This document shows positions 1 to 6,871 of a stretch of 11,308 bases of DNA, in pieces. How positions within the stretch are numbered: the first letter of the stretch is position 1; each line of letters starts with the position of its first letter. The stretch lies in contig SLDM01000143.1 in assembly GCA_007125255.1 (NCBI GenBank), positions 1 through 11,308 on the forward strand, given 5' to 3'. Source of the stretch: Phycisphaerales bacterium (GTDB taxonomy: Bacteria; Planctomycetota; Phycisphaerae; Phycisphaerales; SM1A02). The notes under the pieces were generated by a model. It was not told where the DNA came from and searched no databases. It saw nothing but the letters and a program-made list of their open reading frames with translations. Both the position numbers and the translations under genes were made by a program.

Positions 1-779
1 ATCTTCGCCTTCGGCAGGTAGAGGCGCGGCTTACCCGATCCGGTCGCGCCATCCGCCACGGAGTAGGCGGTCAGGTAGCCCGACCAGCCGGCATCGAGGA
101 CGCCGTCCTCATTGTCATCCGGGAAGGTCATCCCGCCGTCGTCCTCGTTCGGATCGAGCCGGCCGTTCAGGTTCCAGTCCTCACCGCGGAGATAGCGGGG
201 CCAGACGCCAGCGACAAGTTCAATCTCCGCCGTGCTCTGGTAGTCACCCAGCCGCGGTTCGTAGGGCGGGTTCAGGCTCAGGTAGTACTCCCGCGCGACG
301 GAATAGCCCTCCGCCTCGTGTTCCCGGTCCCTCCACGCGACGATCGCGTCGGCGATGTCCAGCCACATGTTGTCCAGGAGCATCAGCTCGACCATCGTGG
401 CGCGATTGATATTCAGCTTGCTGTGTTCATCCATCGGGCCGAAAACGTCCTGGCCGTTGCGGTGGTGCCGGATGTCGTAGCTCGCGTTGATCGTGTCGCC
501 GTAAGCGAAATGGGCCATCTCTCGCACCATCGCGAAGGCATCATCCGGTTCCGGCTCTTCGGTGTGCATGGTCATGACCGCGAGCATCTCTTCGATCCCG
601 GCGCGAGCCGCCCAGCGTGCCTGGATCCGCTCCAGCGTTTCCCGGCCCTGGGAGGCCTGCCGGTAGGAGGAAATCTGCAGGCCCGCGGTAATGATCGCCG
701 CGATCGTCATCGTCCACAGCACCACCATGATGACCGAGCCGCGGCGGCGTTTCGTGAGTTTTTGCAGGTACTTGCTCAT
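1..779 (-). CDS. gspK: Type II secretion minor pseudopilin GspK, partial (C-terminus beyond the left edge)
   Basis: The minus frame is open from an ATG at 779 to position 1, giving 259 residues with no stop; the gene continues past the window. Residues 11-13 are Arg-rich, followed by a hydrophobic helix (about 14-36, GSVIMVVLWTMTIAAIITAG), as in an N-terminal pseudopilin anchor. The Glu normally found at +5 is absent, which is usual for GspK. Residues 117-145 (HSKLNINRATMVELMLLDN) match the helix-hairpin-helix-like core of the GspK family. Residues 201-212 and 221-232 look like EF-hand calcium loops. In known systems GspK caps the pseudopilus tip with GspI and GspJ in the inner membrane and periplasm. 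Its ATG overlaps the gspJ stop by four bases (ATGA), so translational coupling is likely. The family call is firm; the C-terminal length is unknown. Confidence 0.88.
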   Translation of the reverse strand, partial: MSKYLQKLTKRRRGSVIMVVLWTMTIAAIITAGLQISSYRQASQGRETLERIQARWAARAGIEEMLAVMTMHTEEPEPDDAFAMVREMAHFAYGDTINASYDIRHHRNGQDVFGPMDEHSKLNINRATMVELMLLDNMWLDIADAIVAWRDREHEAEGYSVAREYYLSLNPPYEPRLGDYQSTAEIELVAGVWPRYLRGEDWNLNGRLDPNEDDGGMTFPDDNEDGVLDAGWSGYLTAYSVADGATGSGKPRLYLPKAK

Positions 780-1744
780 GGTCGCCCACCTCCGCCGCCA
801 CTGCCGCGGCCGCGTCCGCCGCCGCCACGCGGACCGCGCGGACCGGAGCCGCGTCCGGGGGTTGCCCCGGGCTGCGTCTCGCCGGGCTGCGAGGGCTGGC
901 CGCTGGGATCATCGGCGCCCGGCGACGGTGAGCTCTGGTTCGGCTGAGCGCCGCCCGGACCTGCGCCATCACCCTCGACCGTGTAGTCCGTCACGTCTTC
1001 CAGCTCTTCTTCCTCTTCATCCTCTTCCGGGATGAGATGATCGATCGGCACCGCCACGCGATCGAGCGGGACGATGGTCCGCACCGTCGCCAGCGGCGCA
1101 TCGAACAGTCGTTCACCGTTGCGGCTGCCGCTCGCGGTGACCGTCACCCGCACCGCCTTGGGCAGACCGTGTTCATCCGAGTCCCAGTAGCGGAACCACT
1201 CGTATCCGTCGTACGCTTCAAACCGCAGGGCGATGATGCCATCCACCATCGGCGAGGCGATGCCGCCCGCCAGGGGATATTCATCCGGCACCGGGTCAAG
1301 CCGCTGCCACAACACCGCGCCGTCGTCATCCTCCATGACGCGAAACTGGGATTCGTACTGAATCCCCTCGCCGTTGAAATCGAGATCGTTCACCGCCTGC
1401 AGGCGCGTGGTGAAGGTGGCGGCATCGTCGCGGTCCAGCGGCCCGATGGGAGAGTTGACCGTCGCATCACGCAGGAGCAGACGCGTCCAGTACAGATCCT
1501 CATGCCGGACGACCGAGGTCAGGTCGCGCCGAATGGACTCCAGCGCCGCATCCGCCCGGAGGTGCGCATCCAGGCGCATCTTGCTGCTGTCCTTCGCGCG
1601 GGAGAGTTGCGAGAGGCTGAGCGACAGTGAGCCGAGCACGAAGGCGGTGATGACCGCCGCGATCATGATCTCCAGCATCGTGAACGCGCGGCGGGCGCGC
1701 TGAGGGCGGCGGGAGCGGTGAAGCGTGTGGATTCGGGTTTTCAT
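776..1744 (-). CDS. gspJ: Type II secretion minor pseudopilin GspJ with a long acidic and Gly/Arg-rich tail
   Basis: This is a 322-residue protein. A basic leader (1-20) ends in a prepilin cleavage site, RRA|FTMLE, with Ala rather than Gly at -1 and Glu25 at +5, followed by a hydrophobic helix to about residue 45. Position in the cluster, between gspI and gspK, and the region around 55-230 (DAALESIRRDL, then a beta-rich part ending TVRTIVPL) fit GspJ, a minor pseudopilin of the tip complex. Residues 240-250 are almost all Glu/Asp, and 257-322 are Pro/Gln/Gly then Gly/Arg-rich, so the last 80 or so residues are probably disordered; this extension is not part of the usual GspJ fold. The start overlaps the gspI stop as ATGA (1744-1741) and the stop overlaps the gspK start in the same way. 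J rather than another minor pseudopilin is inferred mainly from order. Confidence 0.82.
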   Translation of the reverse strand: MKTRIHTLHRSRRPQRARRAFTMLEIMIAAVITAFVLGSLSLSLSQLSRAKDSSKMRLDAHLRADAALESIRRDLTSVVRHEDLYWTRLLLRDATVNSPIGPLDRDDAATFTTRLQAVNDLDFNGEGIQYESQFRVMEDDDGAVLWQRLDPVPDEYPLAGGIASPMVDGIIALRFEAYDGYEWFRYWDSDEHGLPKAVRVTVTASGSRNGERLFDAPLATVRTIVPLDRVAVPIDHLIPEEDEEEEELEDVTDYTVEGDGAGPGGAQPNQSSPSPGADDPSGQPSQPGETQPGATPGRGSGPRGPRGGGGRGRGSGGGGGRP

Positions 1745-2265
1745 CGCATCATCTCCGCTTCGTCCGGTCCGTAGATGCGCTCAAAGTAGCGCCGTTCCCG
1801 ATCGATCGGCTCCAGCGGTTCACGCGGCAGGAAGAGGTCCTGATCATCCCGCTCCATGATGCGCGACTGCACGGAGATATCCTGCCGGCCACGACCGCTC
1901 GGCCAGGAGACGGTGGCGGTCACCCGGTGCGGCGCGTGGCGGCCGCGGTACTCGATCTCCAGGTCGTACCAGAACTCTCCGAACGGTTCGTCAAAGTAGC
2001 CGGCCGTTTCGTACATGCGGGGATAGTCGACCGGGCCTTCGACCAGCACCATGCTCAGAAGTTCATCGGCGAGCCAGCCGGCCACGACCCGCTTCTCGCC
2101 GTCCGTCTGCGAGGCGAGCGACCGGCTTGAGAGCGAGATCACGACCGAAAGCGCGACGCCGAGCATGACCGACCCGATGATGACGTCCATCAGCGCAAAG
2201 CCGCGACGATGCGCGGGCCGGCGCGAGCGGGAACGGGCGAAATTGTTTTCCTGCCGGTTCTTCAT
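1741..2265 (-). CDS. gspI: Type II secretion minor pseudopilin, GspI-like, with Asp at +5
   Basis: This is a 174-residue protein. A basic leader (1-22) precedes the prepilin site RRG|FALMDVIIG. The residue at +5 of the mature protein is Asp27 instead of the nearly universal Glu. The hydrophobic helix runs to about residue 45 (SVMLGVALSVVISLSS). The rest (DGEKRVVAGWLADELLSMVL at 55-74, then a beta-rich part) fits a small GspI-type minor pseudopilin, which joins GspJ and GspK at the pseudopilus tip. A good Shine-Dalgarno (GGGAGGAG) lies 10 nt before the ATG, inside the end of gspH. The stop overlaps the gspJ start as ATGA. Assignment as GspI rests on position and size; a pseudopilin is certain, the subtype less so. 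Confidence 0.8.
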   Translation of the reverse strand: MKNRQENNFARSRSRRPAHRRGFALMDVIIGSVMLGVALSVVISLSSRSLASQTDGEKRVVAGWLADELLSMVLVEGPVDYPRMYETAGYFDEPFGEFWYDLEIEYRGRHAPHRVTATVSWPSGRGRQDISVQSRIMERDDQDLFLPREPLEPIDRERRYFERIYGPDEAEMMR

Positions 2266-2269
2266 GTCT

Positions 2270-2911
2270 TTACCACTCCTCCCGACTGCGTCCCGTGGCG
2301 TTGAGGTCGACGGCCCGCCGCACGTGCGCTGTTTCGCGTCCGAGGCCGTCGACGATCGGCGCGACCGCGTAGGGCGGCAGCGTGATGCGAACCCGTTCGT
2401 TGGCCGGTCCGGTCAGAATCAGATCGATGGACTGCCGCTGCTGTCCCGGCCGATTCTGAAGCGGCCACCGTGAAATGTCGATCGACATGCCGTCGGCGAT
2501 GACGTTGGTCAGTTCAACGAACTCCGGCAGGTAGACCGGCCGGGTATTCCGGTCGGCATGCCAGTACGGTTCCTCGTCGCCGCCTTCGTAATCCACGTCG
2601 TAGATCAGCAGGTAGAGGCGTGAGGTCTCCACGTCGTAGCGCAGCGCGATCGGCTTCTGGCTCAGGTGATCACGCTTGGCGTACATCGTCATCAGGTCCG
2701 CGACGCGCTCGGCGGTCAGGCGGAACTCGCGCACGTCCGATCCGAGCAGGCGCGGCACGAACATCGACGCCAGGATCGCCAGGATCGTGATGACGATGAG
2801 CATTTCCAGCACGGTGAAACCGACGGCCGCGCGATGAGCGGGCCGGACCCCGGCCGGGGAGAGCCGCGGCGGGATCGAGGTTCGGTCGATCGTGTTCGCT
2901 GGTTCGTGCAT
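2270..2911 (-). CDS. gspH: Type II secretion minor pseudopilin GspH
   Basis: This is a 213-residue protein. The open frame extends upstream to 3058, but that part would overlap gspG and is Arg-rich nonsense, so the ATG at 2911 is chosen. It gives a 31-residue leader and a prepilin site VG|FTVLEMLIV with Glu36 at +5. The hydrophobic segment (about 32-54) is followed by FVPRLL, typical of GspG/GspH pseudopilins. The remaining 150 residues contain alternating hydrophobic strands (PIALRYDV, SRLYLLIYDV, ERVRITLPPYAV), in keeping with the beta-sheet globular domain of GspH. GspH is thought to join the tip complex to the GspG fibre. The start lies 26 nt after the gspG stop without a clear Shine-Dalgarno; the gene ends with TAA 4 nt before gspI. 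Confidence 0.84.
   Translation of the reverse strand: MHEPANTIDRTSIPPRLSPAGVRPAHRAAVGFTVLEMLIVITILAILASMFVPRLLGSDVREFRLTAERVADLMTMYAKRDHLSQKPIALRYDVETSRLYLLIYDVDYEGGDEEPYWHADRNTRPVYLPEFVELTNVIADGMSIDISRWPLQNRPGQQRQSIDLILTGPANERVRITLPPYAVAPIVDGLGRETAHVRRAVDLNATGRSREEW
2276..2283 (-). promoter_or_regulatory. Ribosome binding site of gspI, within the gspH 3' end
   Basis: GGGAGGAG on the minus strand, 10 nt upstream of the gspI ATG at 2265. It lies within the last codons of gspH, so gspI is probably translated as part of the same message with its own ribosome entry. Confidence 0.7.
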
Positions 2912-2937
2912 GGGTCGGTGGGCCGGACGGCAATCGG

Positions 2938-3384
2938 TCAGTTGACGACGTCCATATCTTCCCCGTCGCCGCCGGGCTGACCGTCGGCGCCGTAGGAGAC
3001 GATGTCGAAGTCGGGATTCTCTTCGCCGGGGATGACGATCACGTACGGATTGCCCCACGGGTCGATCAGATCCCGTGAGCGCATGTACGGCCGATCACCT
3101 TCGGTGAGCCATTCGAGATTGAAGTCCTGCGGAATGCGGCTCATGCCGTGGTCCGCCATGTACAGGTTGACCTGTTGGGCAATGCTGGCGACTTCGCTCT
3201 GGGCGATGCGCTGCTTGGAGCGGCCGATGTTGTCGAGCAGACGCGGCGCGACGAGCGTGGCGAGCAGCGCGATGATCGTGACGACCACGACGATTTCCAG
3301 CAGAGAGAAGCCTCGGCGGTTGCGGCGGCTGGAGCGCTGCCGGCGCCGATTCAGTAGACGGTGCATTTCTTTGTTCTCGAACAT
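2938..3384 (-). CDS. gspG: Type II secretion major pseudopilin GspG
   Basis: This is a 148-residue protein. An Arg-rich leader (1-25) leads to the prepilin site RRG|FSLLEIVVV with Glu30 at +5, then a hydrophobic helix and the APRLLDNIGRSKQ segment standard for GspG. At the C-terminus, DPWGNPY (108-114) and SYGADGQPGGDGEDMDV (130-146) match the GspG signature and its calcium-binding loop, with Asp134, Asp140, Asp143 and Asp145 as visible candidate ligands. GspG polymerises into the periplasmic pseudopilus that drives substrate through the secretin. An in-frame ATG at 3450 exists, but the GGGAG site 7 nt before 3384 decides for the shorter form, which also starts clear of gspF. The gspF-gspG gap is 58 nt. 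This is the most secure pseudopilin call here. Confidence 0.94.
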   Translation of the reverse strand: MFENKEMHRLLNRRRQRSSRRNRRGFSLLEIVVVVTIIALLATLVAPRLLDNIGRSKQRIAQSEVASIAQQVNLYMADHGMSRIPQDFNLEWLTEGDRPYMRSRDLIDPWGNPYVIVIPGEENPDFDIVSYGADGQPGGDGEDMDVVN

Positions 3385-3391
3385 CACGAAA

Positions 3392-3397
3392 CTCCCT
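3392..3397 (-). promoter_or_regulatory. Ribosome binding site that fixes the gspG start
   Basis: AGGGAG on the minus strand, 7 nt before the ATG at 3384. It favours that start over the in-frame ATG at 3450, which would overlap the end of gspF. Confidence 0.65.
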
Positions 3398-3442
3398 GGG
3401 GGAAAGCGGCCGGTCTCGCGCCGGCACCGCGAAAAACTCAGA

Positions 3443-4774
3443 TCAACCAACCATGCCCTGCAACTCGAGCAGCGGCAGCAGAATCGCCGCGAGAATGAAG
3501 CCGCCCAGGCCCGCCATGATGATCAGCAGGAACGGCGGCAATACGCGACTGAACAATTTCAGAGAGGCATTCACCTGACGGTCAAACGCCGTCGCGGCGT
3601 GCATCAGCATGCTTTCCAGGCGGCCGGAACGCTCGCCCAGGCTGACCACCTGGACCAGCAGCGGCGGGAAGAGGCCGGAATTCTCCAGCGGCTCGGCCAA
3701 TGACTTGCCGCTGGTGACCTTGTCCTGCACTTCATCGAGCGCCTCGACCAGAGCGCGATTGACCAGCACGTTCTGGGTGATGCGCAGACTTTCCAGGATG
3801 GGCAGGCCCGCCGAGGTCAGCGTCCCCAGCGTGCGCGTGAAACGCGCGACGGCGACATCGCGCATCAGCCGGCCGACCACGGGAATGCGCAGTTTAAAGA
3901 GATCCACGCGGTACCGGTTGGCGGGGACGTTCACCCAGGCCCGCCAGCCGACGAAGCCGAGCAGCAGCGCAACCATGAAGTAAAGCCAGTACGCGCTGAT
4001 CATCTCCGCCGTCCAGAGGATGACTTCCGTCGGCCAGGGGAGCGTCATTGCCCCGGTTCCTTCCGTCAATGGCCCGATCAGATTCGGGACCAGAACCGTC
4101 ACCAGGACCACCGCGCTGGCGGCGATGAAGCCGGCCACGATCATCGGATAGATCGTGGCGCCCATCACCTCGCGGCGAAGCTCGACCGAACGCTCCAGCA
4201 GGTCCGCCAGCTGATGCAGGATGGTGCTCATCTCGCCCGACGCATCCGCCGCCCGCAACATGCCGAGCACCATGTCGTCAAACGGCGGGCCGTACGTCTG
4301 AGCCGCCTTGTGCAGCGGGTCACCCGCTTCGACCCGATCGATCAGGTGATCGAGGATCTGCGGCATCGCCTTGCCGTGCGCCTGTTTGCGTACCGTGCGC
4401 AGCGACTGCATGAGCGGCAGGCCGGCCTCGATGGCGGTGGCCAGTTCCCGGATGAACGAGGCCATTTCCGCCCGGCCGAGCGAGCGGTGACGATTCGCGC
4501 CGAACGAACTGGTGGAGAACCGGTTGATCAGCGAATCAAGATTGTAAGTGGCCACGCCGTTCTGATCGGCCTTCGGTTTGGGCGCGGCGGACCGGCCGGT
4601 CGCCTGACCGTTCCGGGGCTGCTTGCTCTTGCGCCCCTCCGCCGGTTCGATCGCCAGTGCCGTTTCACCGCGGACGTGAAGCGACTTGACCGCATCGGCG
4701 CGATCGATCGCGCTGATCATGCCGCTGCGTGACTCTCCGGTTGCGGTCAGGCTCTGGTAGCGAAAACTGGGCAT
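3443..4774 (-). CDS. gspF: Type II secretion inner-membrane platform protein GspF
   Basis: This is a 443-residue polytopic membrane protein. Residues 1-45 match the small N-terminal GspF segment (SFRYQSLTATGESRSGMI). A polar linker follows (about 46-95, rich in Lys, Gln, Pro). The two T2SSF repeats are visible as parallel motifs: FIRELATAIEAGLPLMQSLR at 107-126 and FTRTLGTLTSAGLPILESLR at 312-331. Hydrophobic segments lie near 212-232, 257-278 and 412-437. GspF sits in the cytoplasmic membrane, contacts GspE and is thought to couple ATP hydrolysis to pseudopilin addition. The length is slightly above the usual 400 or so residues because of the linker. It has no clear Shine-Dalgarno and lies 260 nt after gspE, an unusually large gap for this cluster. 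Confidence 0.95.
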   Translation of the reverse strand: MPSFRYQSLTATGESRSGMISAIDRADAVKSLHVRGETALAIEPAEGRKSKQPRNGQATGRSAAPKPKADQNGVATYNLDSLINRFSTSSFGANRHRSLGRAEMASFIRELATAIEAGLPLMQSLRTVRKQAHGKAMPQILDHLIDRVEAGDPLHKAAQTYGPPFDDMVLGMLRAADASGEMSTILHQLADLLERSVELRREVMGATIYPMIVAGFIAASAVVLVTVLVPNLIGPLTEGTGAMTLPWPTEVILWTAEMISAYWLYFMVALLLGFVGWRAWVNVPANRYRVDLFKLRIPVVGRLMRDVAVARFTRTLGTLTSAGLPILESLRITQNVLVNRALVEALDEVQDKVTSGKSLAEPLENSGLFPPLLVQVVSLGERSGRLESMLMHAATAFDRQVNASLKLFSRVLPPFLLIIMAGLGGFILAAILLPLLELQGMVG

Positions 4775-4828
4775 AGGGCGTTCAGGTCCGTCGAATCTGT
4801 CGCGGTGGCGTACGGAACCGCCGCGGGC

Positions 4829-4954
4829 TCATGTGGCTGATTTTCTCTCGTTACTTTCCGGCAGGCTTTCTTGCTGGCTTTCTTGCTGGCTCTCTTGCTG
4901 GCTCTGGGGCGGGCTTTCGGGCGGGTTGGGGCCCGATCTGTCTATCTTATGCAT
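4829..4954 (-). CDS. Possible small ORF (41 aa) between gspE and gspF, with QQES repeats
   Basis: An ATG at 4954 opens a 41-codon frame ending in TGA at 4831-4829. The peptide begins MHKIDRSGPNPPESPPQ, carries three QQES units encoded by the 12-bp tandem repeat, and ends NERKSAT. It has no hydrophobic stretch and no recognisable family. It lies in the transcribed direction of the gsp cluster, but there is no Shine-Dalgarno before the ATG. Because the repeat period is a multiple of three, several frames across it stay open, so openness alone is weak evidence. I list it only as a candidate; it may be untranslated spacer. Confidence 0.15.
   Translation of the reverse strand: MHKIDRSGPNPPESPPQSQQESQQESQQESLPESNERKSAT
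4854..4925. repeat. Degenerate 12-bp tandem repeat, six units, between gspE and gspF
   Basis: Six consecutive 12-bp units start at 4854, 4866, 4878, 4890, 4902 and 4914. The two central units (4866-4889) are identical, CTTTCTTGCTGG; the others differ at 1 to 4 positions. There are no insertions or deletions between units. Variable columns are 3, 5, 6, 7 and 10. The repeat lies in the 260-nt gap between the gspE stop and the gspF start. Confidence 0.88.
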
Positions 4955-4978
4955 GGGCTCTGTTACGCAGGTGCCATG

Positions 4979-5012
4979 TTCTGCATGTGTGCATGCGGTC
5001 CGGCGTGCAGAA
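4979..5012. other. Inverted repeat just downstream of gspE
   Basis: TTCTGCA (4979-4985) and TGCAGAA (5006-5012) are perfect inverted arms separated by 20 nt, about 22 nt past the gspE stop. No T-run follows on the minus strand, so it is not a convincing intrinsic terminator. It may be chance or an intercistronic RNA hairpin. Confidence 0.3.
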
Positions 5013-5034
5013 GGTCCCGGTGGCCGGTTCAGGT

Positions 5035-6732
5035 TCAGGCCATGAAATCTTCCGCATCCTGCGTGGCCCGCAGGACTTCATCGATCGTGGTCGTGCCTTC
5101 CAGCGCCTTGGTGATGCCGTCTTCGCGCATCGTCTTGAAGTTCGGCCCGAGATGGTTGGTCAATTCCGAGACCGGCTTGTTGTCGGAAATCGCCCGCCGG
5201 AGCGAGGAGTTGATCGTCACCAGCTCGAAGAAGCCCATCCGACCGTAGGTGCCGGTCTTGTTGCACTCATCGCAGCCCGCGCCGAGCCATTCCATCCCAT
5301 CAAACTGTTCCAGCTCCTCCGGCCGGAGACGGTGGGCGATGTCCTCGCGAATCGGCCGCTGCTCACGGCAGTGGGGGCAGATGCGCCGGCCGAGCCGCTG
5401 GGCGAGCAGTCCTTCAAGCACCGAGGCGGCGAGAAACGGCTCCACACCCATGTCGATCAGGCGGCCGATCGAACTGATCGCGTCGTTCGTGTGCAGGGTC
5501 GAGAAGATCAGGTGGCCGGTCAGCGCGGAACGAATGGCGATGTCCGCCGTCTCCGAGTCACGAATTTCACCGACGAAGATCACGTCCGGGTCCTGGCGGA
5601 GGATGTGACGGAGTCCGGTGGCGAACGTCAGGCCGCGCTTGGGGTTGACCGGAATCTGGTTGATGCCGGTGAGTTCGTATTCGACCGGATCTTCGATCGT
5701 GATGATCTTCTTGCGCGGGTCGTAAAGTTTCGACAGCGACGCGTAGAGCGTGGTCGTCTTACCCGAACCGGTCGGGCCGGTGACCAGCACCATGCCGTGG
5801 GGCTTGCCGATCAGGCGGTCCATCTGATCCCGGTGGGCTTCCTTCATGCCGAGCGAGACGAGGTCGAGCGGCAACTGGCTCTTGTCCAGAATACGCATGA
5901 CGACCGATTCGCCGTAGAGCGTCGGCACGGTCGAGACGCGAATGTCCACCTTGCGACCTTCAAAGCGCAGCGCGATGTGGCCGTCCTGCGGCACGTAGCG
6001 CTCCGCGATGTTCATGCCGCTCATGATCTTGATGCGGCCGATGATCGCGGCCTGGAGATGCTTCGGCGGCTGAGGCTGATCAATCAGCATGCCGTCGATG
6101 CGGTACTTGACCTTGAGCTCGCTCTCGAAGGGTTCAACGTGAATGTCCGAGGTGCGCGACTGGATCGCTTCGAGGATGAGCAGGTTGACGAGGTTGATCA
6201 GCGTCGGCTGCTCGGCCATGCGGTGCAGGTCGTCGGCCTCGACCGCATCGAAGTTGTGTTCCACATCGTTGCCGGAATCACTGTCGTCGCCGGCGAGTGA
6301 CTCGGCGATCCGCTCGGCGGTCGTGCCGTACTTCTCTCGCAGCAGTTCGGAGAACAGCTTCTTGTTCATGCCGACGCGGGTGACGGGCTTGCCGACCAGG
6401 GTGGCAACTTCATCCGCCGACGCGACGTCGAGCGGATTCAACATCGCCAGGATCAGGCGCTTGCCTTCTGTGCGCAGCGGCACGATCCTCAGTCGCACGG
6501 CGAGGTCGGGGCTGATGAGCCGGGCCGTCTCGGCGTCCGCCTTGGGCACCTGCGTGAGCCACTCGATACCGAGCAGTTCGCATTTCTCGCGCAGAATCGT
6601 TTCCTCATCGGCGGCGCTGCCGGGCTTGGCAACCTCCGCCGAGAGATCGGTCGGGGGGGGCTGGCCGTTGGCGCCCGGCTCGGCCCGCAGTTGCTGCTCT
6701 TGGAAGGATGACGTCGTGGGGAGTTCAGACAT
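5035..6732 (-). CDS. gspE: Type II secretion assembly ATPase GspE
   Basis: This is a 565-residue protein. Residues 1-45 are polar and probably flexible; 46-140 resemble the MshEN-type N-terminal domain (REKCELLGIEWL, then VPLRTEGKRLILAMLNPLD). The ATPase part shows SDIHVEPFE (195-203), Walker A GPTGSGKTT (319-327), the Asp box TIEDPVEY (345-352), Walker B around DPDVIFVGEIRD (381-392) and the His box with STLHTNDA (411-418). CPHC (452-455) and CDEC (487-490) form the zinc-binding tetracysteine element of the GspE/PilB family. It is a cytoplasmic hexameric ATPase that powers pseudopilus assembly through GspF. The frame stays open upstream to 6918, but that part crosses two hairpins and is not family-like, so the ATG at 6732 is chosen despite lacking a Shine-Dalgarno. 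PilB of a type IV pilus is the alternative; the flanking GspG-K genes favour GspE. Confidence 0.95.
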   Translation of the reverse strand: MSELPTTSSFQEQQLRAEPGANGQPPPTDLSAEVAKPGSAADEETILREKCELLGIEWLTQVPKADAETARLISPDLAVRLRIVPLRTEGKRLILAMLNPLDVASADEVATLVGKPVTRVGMNKKLFSELLREKYGTTAERIAESLAGDDSDSGNDVEHNFDAVEADDLHRMAEQPTLINLVNLLILEAIQSRTSDIHVEPFESELKVKYRIDGMLIDQPQPPKHLQAAIIGRIKIMSGMNIAERYVPQDGHIALRFEGRKVDIRVSTVPTLYGESVVMRILDKSQLPLDLVSLGMKEAHRDQMDRLIGKPHGMVLVTGPTGSGKTTTLYASLSKLYDPRKKIITIEDPVEYELTGINQIPVNPKRGLTFATGLRHILRQDPDVIFVGEIRDSETADIAIRSALTGHLIFSTLHTNDAISSIGRLIDMGVEPFLAASVLEGLLAQRLGRRICPHCREQRPIREDIAHRLRPEELEQFDGMEWLGAGCDECNKTGTYGRMGFFELVTINSSLRRAISDNKPVSELTNHLGPNFKTMREDGITKALEGTTTIDEVLRATQDAEDFMA

Positions 6733-6776
6733 GGTCGGCGTTTGCGTCAGCGCGTTCGGCTTCGGGGAAAATGCGG

Positions 6777-6802
6777 TCCCGGGCGGTGGACTCCGCCCGG
6801 GA
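6777..6802 (-). terminator. Perfect 10-bp GC hairpin upstream of gspE
   Basis: TCCCGGGCGG (6777-6786) and CCGCCCGGGA (6793-6802) are perfect inverted arms with a 6-nt loop. On the minus strand it is followed by CCGCATTTTCCCC, so only a short T4 tract. It lies between the 426-residue gene and gspE, in tandem with the hairpin at 6825-6854. It could be a terminator of the upstream gene or a processing or stability element; the arms work equally well on either strand. Confidence 0.45.
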
Positions 6803-6824
6803 TGAAAAGTTCGGAGAGAAGAAG

Positions 6825-6854
6825 CGACCGACCTTCGTTCCCGAAGGCCGGTCG
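6825..6854 (-). terminator. 13-bp hairpin with GGAA tetraloop, just after the 426-aa gene
   Basis: On the minus strand CGACCGGCCTTCG and CGAAGGTCGGTCG pair over 13 positions around a GGAA loop, a member of the GNRA class. One pair is G-U in the minus transcript; in the plus transcript the same position would be an A-C mismatch, so the structure favours minus-strand RNA. It begins 17 nt after the TAA of the upstream gene. A pyrimidine stretch, CTTCTTCTCT, follows instead of a pure U-run. Terminator or RNA-stabilising 3' hairpin are both possible. Confidence 0.5.
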
Positions 6855-6871
6855 TGAACATTCGGAATTCG

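Noticed and set aside
318..947. Plus-strand open frames opposite gspK and gspJ
   Set aside because: They are antisense shadows ending in Pro/Arg low complexity created by the GC-rich gspJ tail; no recognisable domain.
2912..3058. Upstream extension of gspH to an ATG at 3058
   Set aside because: It overlaps gspG and encodes mostly Arg; the ATG at 2911 gives a normal-length prepilin leader.
3385..3450. Upstream extension of gspG to an ATG at 3450
   Set aside because: The Shine-Dalgarno at 3392-3397 serves the ATG at 3384, and the longer form would overlap the gspF 3' end.
4831..6300. Long plus-strand open frame (489 codons) opposite gspE
   Set aside because: It mirrors the gspE codons in a GC-rich gene, has a composition rich in Arg, Val, His and Asp typical of antisense frames, and shows no domain. 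gspE is unambiguous.
5035..6732. PilB/type IV pilus interpretation of the cluster
   Set aside because: GspE and PilB share all motifs seen, but the E-F-G-H-I-J-K order, the GspG calcium loop and a GspK gene identify a type II secretion pseudopilus; no pilT, pilC-pilD or pilM-Q genes are present.
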